From Rariglobus sp. (GTDB lineage: Bacteria; Verrucomicrobiota; Verrucomicrobiia; Opitutales; Opitutaceae): a DNA stretch of 64,000 nt. Position numbers and translations under genes: made by a program. The notes under the pieces were generated by a model. The model was not told the origin of the DNA. It was given only the letters and a program-made list of their open reading frames with translations, and did no database searches. Each line of letters begins with the position of its first letter. The first letter of the stretch is position 1. Shown here piece by piece: positions 17,167-29,473 of the stretch. Location of the stretch: the NCBI GenBank assembly GCA_029266495.1, contig JAQSWS010000005.1, positions 1 to 64,000 of the forward strand. The letters run 5' to 3'.

Positions 17167-17241
17167 TGGTGGGTCGCCTCGGTAATGCTCCGAGTTCTGC
17201 CGGTTAAGAGCCGGCTGCTTCACGGTTAAAGCTTACGACCC
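17167..17241 (-). tRNA. tRNA-Lys(CTT), T-loop AGCATTA
   Basis: Acceptor GGGTCGT/GCGACCC, A73-CCA, anticodon arm GCCGG-CTCTTAA-CCGGC. Confidence 0.85.
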
Positions 17242-17252
17242 GTGGGAAAATA

Positions 17253-17327
17253 TGGCTCCTCGGGCAGGTTCCGCCCCTGCACCTCCGCATTAACAGTGCG
17301 GCGTTCTGCTAGTTGAACTACCAAGGA
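17253..17327 (-). tRNA. tRNA-Asn(GTT), T-loop GGCGGAA
   Basis: Acceptor TCCTTGG/CCGAGGA, G73-CCA, D-arm GTTC-AACTAGCA-GAAC, anticodon arm CCGCA-CTGTTAA-TGCGG. Confidence 0.87.
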
Positions 17328-17334
17328 ATGAAAG

Positions 17335-17478
17335 TGGTCGAGGTGGAGGGATTGACTCGCGCTCACACGCTCGGGGCGTTGCCCCACGTCTGCGACGTGC
17401 CGGTCGGCCTGCTGGCCTCCCGCACCCCCGTTATGGCTGGGTGTAGGCCAGCTGCCCTAGCTGCTAGGCGACACCTCG
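17335..17478 (-). tRNA. tRNA-Val(TAC) with T-loop insertion and C33
   Basis: Acceptor CGAGGTG/CACCTCG perfect, A73-CCA, anticodon arm GCTGG-CCTACAC-CCAGC; T-stem GGGGG/CCCTC split by hairpin insertion. Confidence 0.72.
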
Positions 17479-17482
17479 AAAT

Positions 17483-17621
17483 TGGCGCTCGTGATCGGAC
17501 TTGCACCGATTGACTTCCCTTCGACAAAGGGCTGATTGGCTCGCTGCGCTCGGGTCTTTGACCTCCGCCTGCGGCGGCCCCTTCTCCGCTACGCTCCGTC
17601 GACTCCTTCATCTCCACGAGC
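17483..17621 (-). tRNA. tRNA-Asp(GTC) with D-loop insertion, T-loop TGCAAGT
   Basis: Acceptor GCTCGTG/CACGAGC perfect, G73-CCA, loop TTGTCGA, T-stem ATCGG/CCGAT. Confidence 0.78.
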
Positions 17622-17627
17622 AAAAGG

Positions 17628-17703
17628 TGGTCAGGTGGGTGGGACTTGCACCCACTTCCCCGGCTTCACGGGCCGGTGCCCCGCTGACTGGGCCACGCAC
17701 CTG
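17628..17703 (-). tRNA. tRNA-His(GTG) with C33, T-loop TGCAAGT
   Basis: Acceptor CAGGTGC/CCACCTG (6/7), A73-CCA, anticodon arm CCGGC-CCGTGAA-GCCGG. Confidence 0.82.
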
Positions 17704-17707
17704 AAAA

Positions 17708-17782
17708 TGGTCGGAGCGGCGTGATTTGCACACGCGTAGCCTCGGTCCCAAGCCGAGTGCCTGACTTCTAGGCTACGCCCCG
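17708..17782 (-). tRNA. tRNA-Pro(TGG), T-loop TGCAAAT
   Basis: Acceptor CGGGGCG/CGCTCCG, A73-CCA, D-arm GCCT-AGAAGTC-AGGC, anticodon arm CTCGG-CTTGGGA-CCGAG. Confidence 0.88.
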
Positions 17783-17787
17783 AAAAT

Positions 17788-17923
17788 TGGATGCGGGTGT
17801 CGGTGGAGCGAAGCGGAACAGCGCACCAGCATGTGCGGGGCAAGGCCCCGAGTGCCAGCGAGTCAATCGCACCGACGGGCATCGTGGCTTATGAGACCAG
17901 ATGGAGACCTCGCTCTACCCGCG
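17788..17923 (-). tRNA. Initiator-like tRNA-fMet(CAT) with T-loop insertion
   Basis: C1xA72 mismatch (CGCGGGT/ACCCGCA), T73-CCA, loop CTCATAA, GGT/GCC at 29-31/39-41; T-stem GTCGG/CCGAC split by insertion after TGCGATT. Confidence 0.72.
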
Positions 17924-17928
17924 AAAAT

Positions 17929-18004
17929 TGGTGGAGGCTCGCGGTTTTGCTCCGCGCTCTCGTGGTCTTCAGCCACGCGCCATCACTAGATCGGCTTAAC
18001 CTCC
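17929..18004 (-). tRNA. tRNA-Phe(GAA), T-loop AGCAAAA
   Basis: Acceptor GGAGGTT/AGCCTCC, A73-CCA, anticodon arm CGTGG-CTGAAGA-CCACG. Confidence 0.85.
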
Positions 18005-18098
18005 AAGTGCCGGACTTCACCCCCCGGCGGGTCTTTCTACCTATATGGGACTTTTACCCACCCTGCTTGCGCAGTGTTACTCTTCATTCAGTCGAAAT

Positions 18099-18174
18099 TG
18101 GCATCCGCGGTGAGGATCGCACTCACCCGTTAGGTTTTGGAGACCAGACCGACCGCCTAGATCGTCTCGCGGAT
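18099..18174 (-). tRNA. tRNA-Trp(CCA), T-loop TGCGATC
   Basis: Acceptor ATCCGCG/CGCGGAT perfect, G73-CCA, loop CTCCAAA, T-stem GTGAG/CTCAC. Confidence 0.82.
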
Positions 18175-18179
18175 AAAAT

Positions 18180-18252
18180 TGGTGGAGCTGGACGGTAACG
18201 CTGTCGCCTCCGCGTTGCAGGCGCGGCGTGCTGCTCTTACTACTACAGCCCC
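18180..18252 (-). tRNA. tRNA-Ala(TGC), degenerate short T-arm, C33
   Basis: Acceptor GGGGCTG/CAGCTCC, A73-CCA, anticodon arm CCGCG-CCTGCAA-CGCGG; T-arm GACAG..CCGTC with shortened loop. Confidence 0.68.
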
Positions 18253-18256
18253 AAAA

Positions 18257-18332
18257 TGGACACGACGGCGGGACTTGCACCCGCGAACCTCGGCTTTGCA
18301 GACCGGTCCCTTGGCTGCTCGGGCACGTCGTG
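18257..18332 (-). tRNA. tRNA-Cys(GCA), T-loop TGCAAGT
   Basis: Acceptor CACGACG/CGTCGTG perfect, T73-CCA, loop CTGCAAA. Confidence 0.87.
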
Positions 18333-18410
18333 ATGAATACCTGCGACTCAGGTCGCTCGGCGTAGGAAGACTTCTCCGACGTCCGCCCTCAATGACCGCA
18401 GGGTAAGTGT

Positions 18411-18486
18411 TGGTGGAGCCGGCGGGAGTTGCACCCGCACCGTGCGGATTAAAAGTCCGCTGTGCTGCTGTTGACACCACAGCTCC
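18411..18486 (-). tRNA. tRNA-Lys(TTT), T-loop TGCAACT
   Basis: Acceptor GGAGCTG/CGGCTCC, A73-CCA, D-arm GTGT-CAACAGCA-GCAC, anticodon arm GCGGA-CTTTTAA-TCCGC. Confidence 0.9.
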
Positions 18487-18487
18487 G

Positions 18488-18561
18488 TGGTGCGCCTGGG
18501 GAGATTCGCACTCCCCACTCCGGACTGGCAGACCGGCACGTTACTCCTACGCTACAGGCGC
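18488..18561 (-). tRNA. tRNA-Gly(GCC), T-loop TGCGAAT
   Basis: Acceptor GCGCCTG/CAGGCGC perfect, A73-CCA, loop CTGCCAG, T-stem GGGAG/CTCCC. Confidence 0.9.
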
Positions 18562-18570
18562 AAATTAAAA

Positions 18571-18647
18571 TGGCCGCCTCGACGGGAGTCGCACCCGCAT
18601 CCCTCGGCTTGAAAGGCCGGGATCCTGGACTGTTAGACGACAAGGCG
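18571..18647 (-). tRNA. tRNA-Glu(TTC), T-loop TGCGACT
   Basis: Acceptor CGCCTTG/CGAGGCG, G73-CCA, loop CTTTCAA, T-stem GCGGG/CCCGT. Confidence 0.88.
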
Positions 18648-18656
18648 GAAAAATTG

Positions 18657-18709
18657 AAACGCACGGCCGGCATCACCGTTTAACACCCATCGGGGTGCAC
18701 CGTGCGTTT
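18657..18709 (-). ncRNA. Structured leader RNA / small three-way-junction RNA upstream of tRNA array
   Basis: 10-bp outer stem AAACGCACGG/CCGTGCGTTT enclosing CACCC-CGAT-GGGTG and CGG-TGATG-CCG hairpins. Confidence 0.5.
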
Positions 18710-18745
18710 GGTCGCAGAACCGCTCGAAAGCGGGCCTGCATTTTC

Positions 18746-18766
18746 ACAAAAAAGAACACACACCGT
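18746..18766. repeat. 21-bp terminal inverted repeat, right copy
   Basis: ACAAAAAAGAACACACACCGT, perfect reverse complement of 13691..13711. Confidence 0.9.
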
Positions 18767-18930
18767 CGTCCCTCTCACGCCGACAAAGTCGGGGTGGTTT
18801 GGACGGCCGCAGGATTTTATGCGGTCGTTGGCTGATTGACTGGGCTCAGCGATGAAGCCGCTTACGGAATATGGAAAACGAGTGTGAACTCGGCTTTCCG
18901 GAAGCGGCCCGCTGGCTTGAGGCACAAAAA

Positions 18931-18954
18931 AGCCCACTTCCGGATAGAAGTGGG
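18931..18954 (-). terminator. Intrinsic terminator on minus strand
   Basis: GCCCACTTC-N6-GAAGTGGGC 9-bp stem followed on minus strand by TTTTTT. Confidence 0.75.
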
Positions 18955-19316
18955 CCGCGTGAGGCTATGAAAAGTCCTCGGCGCTAAAGGGCACCACTTC
19001 GATGATTGCCTGCGTAATCGGGTCGAATACCGACCGGTTCGCCACGCATGATCGTCTTGCTAAAATTCGCACACGACCAATGCCGCTCCGTTAGCCGGAG
19101 GGCTGAGGCAGTAATAAGTCGTGTGGATTGATTCATGGAAGGCAGAGACGATTAGGTGTTCGTAGAGTTACAACGGATTTGCCGGTTCGAAAATCAAGAG
19201 GGACTTTGAAAAATCTTTTCCGATGTCCGAAACCGCAAGGAACGTTGTCCCGGCATCCTACCAGAAGTGCCGGTGCTTGCCATGGCTCAAGACGCAGGAT
19301 ACCTGACTGGCAAATC

Positions 19317-20231
19317 ATGTTTGAAAAACTCTTCTCCGAACGCGGCCTGTCCCTTGATCGCATGCGCGTGCTGGTCGAGGTGCACGACGCCGGCAGCATC
19401 GCTCAGGCGGCGCCGGGGGATCCGATCCGCCAAAGCCAATACAGCCGCCAGTTGCGCGAACTCTCCGAGTTCTTCGGCTGCGAGGTGGCCCAACGGCAGG
19501 GAAAGCTGCTCAAATTGACCGAGCACGGTCGAAAACTCGCCGATCTCGCCCGCAGTCACCTTCGCTCACTGGAGGATTTCCGCGCGGAATGCCGGACGGA
19601 GTGCCCCGACTACACCATCGCCGCGGGCGACAGCATTCTTCACTGGCTGGTGATTCCGCGACTAGGGACACTGGCCGGAAGCAAGCCAGCGGTTCGCTTC
19701 GCGACCACCAGCCTGAGAACCAACGATGTTGTGCAACAACTGGCGGACGGACGGGTGGATTTCGGCGTGATTCGCCAGGATGCCTTGGTGGACGGCTTGG
19801 AATCAGCGCCACTCGGCGAACTCACCTACGTGGCAGTCGTGCCCAAGGCACTTGTTGGCCGAGGCAAGACACCGACGTTAAAGGATGTGCTGGGAGGCCT
19901 GCCTCTCGCTGCACAAACCGCAGACGGCCAGTTCACCCAACGACTGCGGCAGATCGCTTCGGATCTGCAGGTGGAGATTGAACCCGCCCTGGCCTGCCAG
20001 TCATTCCCGCAAACGCTAAGCGCGGTGCGCGCCGGTGGCTTTGCCGCAATCCTGCCGACCCTCGCGCTGGATGATCTTCCGGCGGGCTCCCATGTTCTCG
20101 TCAAAGCCGATCCGCTCAAACAACTGACCCGCAAGCTGGCCTTGGTGTGGAGCCGCCGCTCCACCCACGTCCGCCCGACAGCGACTCCATTGGCCCAACG
20201 CTTGGTGAAAATCTTTAAAATTGAGCGATAA
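19317..20231 (+). CDS. LysR family transcriptional regulator
   Basis: MFEKLFSERGLSLDRMRVLVEVHDAGSIAQAAPGDPIRQSQYSRQLRELSEFFG HTH plus substrate-binding-like domain. Confidence 0.75.
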   Translation: MFEKLFSERGLSLDRMRVLVEVHDAGSIAQAAPGDPIRQSQYSRQLRELSEFFGCEVAQRQGKLLKLTEHGRKLADLARSHLRSLEDFRAECRTECPDYTIAAGDSILHWLVIPRLGTLAGSKPAVRFATTSLRTNDVVQQLADGRVDFGVIRQDALVDGLESAPLGELTYVAVVPKALVGRGKTPTLKDVLGGLPLAAQTADGQFTQRLRQIASDLQVEIEPALACQSFPQTLSAVRAGGFAAILPTLALDDLPAGSHVLVKADPLKQLTRKLALVWSRRSTHVRPTATPLAQRLVKIFKIER

Positions 20232-20307
20232 GTCGCTATCCCGCGTTACCCTCAAATTCCGTCGGAAAACACCGGATTCGTATTTTCCCAAGCAACACTG
20301 GCCGCCC

Positions 20308-20775
20308 TTAAAGCGCGCCATCCGCCGTTGGCGCGGGACTGTTGTTCACGCCGTAGGACAGATTGAATTTCAGCCAGAAATCATTGATCGCGCGAACCAT
20401 CTCAACCAGGCCCTCAAAATTCGCGGGCTTGCACAAATAGGCGTTGGCACCCAGCCGGTAGGCCTCGGCGATGTCCGTTTCATTGCTGGAGGCACTCAAT
20501 ACAACGACAATCAAACTCCGGCCGGCCAGTTCACGGATGCGTTTAAGCACGTCCAGTCCCTTCACCTGGGGCAGCTTCAGATCCAGTAAAACGAGATAGG
20601 GCAACGGGAACTCCGCCCGGTTCGAAAACCGTCCGCAGCCCTCCACATAATCGAGCGCCTGCCGGCCGTCGTCCGCAACCTGAAGGGAATTTTCAATGCC
20701 CGCTTTCTTGAGCGCCCGCGTCAGAAGGAACACGTCGTTCTCATCGTCCTCCACCAGCAAAATAAGTTTTGTCAT
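20308..20775 (-). CDS. Response regulator (Rcp1/CheY-like receiver)
   Basis: ILLVEDDENDVFLLTRALKKAG ... YLVLLDLKLPQVKGLDVL. Confidence 0.88.
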   Translation of the reverse strand: MTKLILLVEDDENDVFLLTRALKKAGIENSLQVADDGRQALDYVEGCGRFSNRAEFPLPYLVLLDLKLPQVKGLDVLKRIRELAGRSLIVVVLSASSNETDIAEAYRLGANAYLCKPANFEGLVEMVRAINDFWLKFNLSYGVNNSPAPTADGAL

Positions 20776-21959
20776 GATGCGGCTCGCTTGAGTTGAAGCC
20801 AGAACCGGCTTCCCTCGCCGAGGTTCGATTCAAACCCGTATTGGCCGCTCATGCGTTCGACGGCTTTGCGCACGATGGTGAGCCCCACCCCCGTGCCGTC
20901 GTATTCACTGGGGGCGTTGACCTGCTCGAACAGGCCAAAAATGCGGCCGTGGTTTTTGGAATGAATGCCAATGCCGTTGTCCTCCACCCAGACGCGAACT
21001 TCGGTGTCCCTCGGTTCCGCCCAGATCCTCACGCGCGGGTGGTTTCCCTTCGGTTGAAACTTCACCGCGTTGCCCACCAGGTTGGAAAGGCATTGGGTCA
21101 AAAAGGCCTCGTTTCCAATGACGACCGGCAGCGTTCCCTCGATGAAAACATCAGCCCGGGGAGGCTGCCAGTCCGGGTAGGTCGCGATGATGTCGCGGGC
21201 GAGGTGGTCCAGGTCGAGCGGCTGCATCGGGGCGGGCGCGCGAAGGATCTTGGTGTAGCTCAAAACATCCTGGATGAGCCGGTCGAGGCGGGTCGCCGCG
21301 CTGTCGATGCGACGCAAATACTCCGAGCCCTCGGCATCAAGCTGGCTGGCATGCTCCTCCCGGAGGATGTGCGAAAAGCCCTGCATCGCCCGCAACGGAG
21401 CGCGCATGTCGTGGGCGATGCTGTAGGAAAACGCCTCCAGTTCCTGGACCATTTCGTTCAACTCGGCGGTTCGCTCGCTCTTCAGCTGGTTGGCCTCCTG
21501 CAACGCCGCCTCGACGAGCTTGCGCTCGGCGATTTCGGACTGAAGCGCGCTGTTGGCGACTTTGAGTTCGCGATTTTTCCGATAAAGCTCGGCGAAAACG
21601 GCGACCTTGGACCGCAGGATCGCCGCATTCAGCGGCTTCGTCACGTAGTCCACCGCGCCCGCGCCGTAGCCCGACAAGATATCCCCTTCCGCGTCGTGGT
21701 GGGCGCTCAGGAAGATGATGGGGACATCGCGCGTTTTCTGGCGCTCCTTGATCGCCCGCGCCAGTTCGATGCCGTTCATTTCGGGCATCTCCACATCGAG
21801 CACGATGAGGGCAAACTCGGTCTTGAGGAGCGCGATCATCGCCTCCCGCGCCGACGTGACCGAGGTCAGCTTGTAATCGGGAAACGCGAGCAGGCTCTCC
21901 AGCGCGACGAGGTTTTCGCGCTGATCGTCGACGAGGAGCAGGTTAAGATGGGGTTCCAT
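20772..21959 (-). CDS. Receiver-histidine kinase hybrid
   Basis: LLVDDQRENLVALESLL receiver, FSYSIAHDMRAPLRAMQGFS HisKA, VEDNGIGI and DGTGVGLTIVRKAVERMSG ATPase motifs. Confidence 0.9.
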   Translation of the reverse strand: MEPHLNLLLVDDQRENLVALESLLAFPDYKLTSVTSAREAMIALLKTEFALIVLDVEMPEMNGIELARAIKERQKTRDVPIIFLSAHHDAEGDILSGYGAGAVDYVTKPLNAAILRSKVAVFAELYRKNRELKVANSALQSEIAERKLVEAALQEANQLKSERTAELNEMVQELEAFSYSIAHDMRAPLRAMQGFSHILREEHASQLDAEGSEYLRRIDSAATRLDRLIQDVLSYTKILRAPAPMQPLDLDHLARDIIATYPDWQPPRADVFIEGTLPVVIGNEAFLTQCLSNLVGNAVKFQPKGNHPRVRIWAEPRDTEVRVWVEDNGIGIHSKNHGRIFGLFEQVNAPSEYDGTGVGLTIVRKAVERMSGQYGFESNLGEGSRFWLQLKRAAS

Positions 21960-21978
21960 ATCGCGGGGCGGCGGCTGG

Positions 21979-28311
<6,333 letters not shown>

Positions 28312-28612
28312 ACTAAAGGTTGCGTTGCTTTGCAGGTAGGCGCGCGGAGTTCAGATCATACACCGGTCAAATTTCTCCAGACGGGGTGATTTCAGCATAA
28401 GCCGGTGTAGTAAACCGCCAGACGAGAGCCCAAATTTCAGGGGAACTCCAGCAACAGCCCTCCAAAAACCTCCGATCATCCCGTAGGAGTTTCCCCCATG
28501 GGAGCTTTCTGACTCGCCCGGTGAGGCTTTCAAAAAAATTACGCAACTCAAATGCACTAGTCGGCGTCTTGCGAACCGGCGAAATGAGAGCCATGAATCT
28601 CGCCGCCAACCG

Positions 28613-29365
28613 ATGAATACCCTGCGCCTCCGTCTGCTTTGTTGTTTCTTCGGTGTCGTGCCTGCCGCCCACGCCGCAGACAGGGTCATTCTGCTCCACG
28701 GACTCGGCCGCAGTCCGCTGGCGATGTCCCGGCTCGCCCACGACTTGCGCAAGGACGGTTACGTCGTGAGCAACCTTGCTTATCCTTCGCAACGCGCCGA
28801 CATCCGCACGCTCGCCAATGTCACCCTCGGCCCGGTGTTCGCCGCGACACCGGCCGGCACGCGCATCCACATCGTCACCCATTCGCTCGGCGGCATCCTC
28901 GTGCGCCAATACCTCCACGATCACGGCACGCCCGCGTCCCTCGGTCGAATCGTGATGCTCGCCCCGCCCAATGGCGGCAGTGAACTCGTCGACCACCTGC
29001 GCAACTGGTCTCTTTACCGTTGGATCAATGGCCCCGCCGGCCTGCAACTCGGCACCGATGACACCTCCGTGCCCCGCATGCTCGGGCCGCTCCCTCCCGG
29101 CACCGAAGTCGGCATCATCGCCGGCAGCACCTCGCTCAACCCTCTTTTCTCCGCCCTGATCAACGGCCCCGATGATGGTAAAGTCTCCGTCGCCCGCACC
29201 CATCTCCGTGGCGAAAGCGCCCATCTCACCGTTCCTCATTCGCACACCTGGCTGATGTGGCGCCGCCCGGTCCTCACCGAGATTCAAAGTTTCCTCCGCA
29301 CCGGCCGCTTCACCCGCCCCACACCGCCGTCCAACGCGAAATCCCCCGACCCCTTTGTCACTTGA
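28613..29365 (+). CDS. Alpha/beta hydrolase (lipase-like)
   Basis: VILLHGLGRSPLAMSRLA and IVTHSLGGILVRQYL. Confidence 0.85.
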   Translation: MNTLRLRLLCCFFGVVPAAHAADRVILLHGLGRSPLAMSRLAHDLRKDGYVVSNLAYPSQRADIRTLANVTLGPVFAATPAGTRIHIVTHSLGGILVRQYLHDHGTPASLGRIVMLAPPNGGSELVDHLRNWSLYRWINGPAGLQLGTDDTSVPRMLGPLPPGTEVGIIAGSTSLNPLFSALINGPDDGKVSVARTHLRGESAHLTVPHSHTWLMWRRPVLTEIQSFLRTGRFTRPTPPSNAKSPDPFVT

Positions 29366-29473
29366 TAAGTGACAAGCTGCCTTCGCTAGGGCGCCGCAAC
29401 CCCGGTGCACCACGCTGCGGTTAATGGTTTGCAGCTGACGCCTCATCCGGTGCAAATCAGCCACCCTCGCGCC

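Noticed and set aside
16229-18480. Numerous ORFs in the track (e.g. 16471..17022, 16720..17229, 17791..18198, 18157..18480)
   Set aside because: They overlap well-folding tRNAs/Y RNAs and translate tRNA and hairpin repeats; no homologous protein character.
13718-18647. Phage or plasmid tRNA cluster
   Set aside because: No capsid, terminase, integrase or replication genes in the flanks; neighbours are RNA-repair genes. Mobility of the cassette itself stays open because of the 21-bp inverted repeat.
29355-29375. Perfect TTGTCACTT-GAT-AAGTGACAA palindrome
   Set aside because: Overlaps the stop codon of the hydrolase and lacks a T-tract; could be a weak terminator or operator but unsupported.
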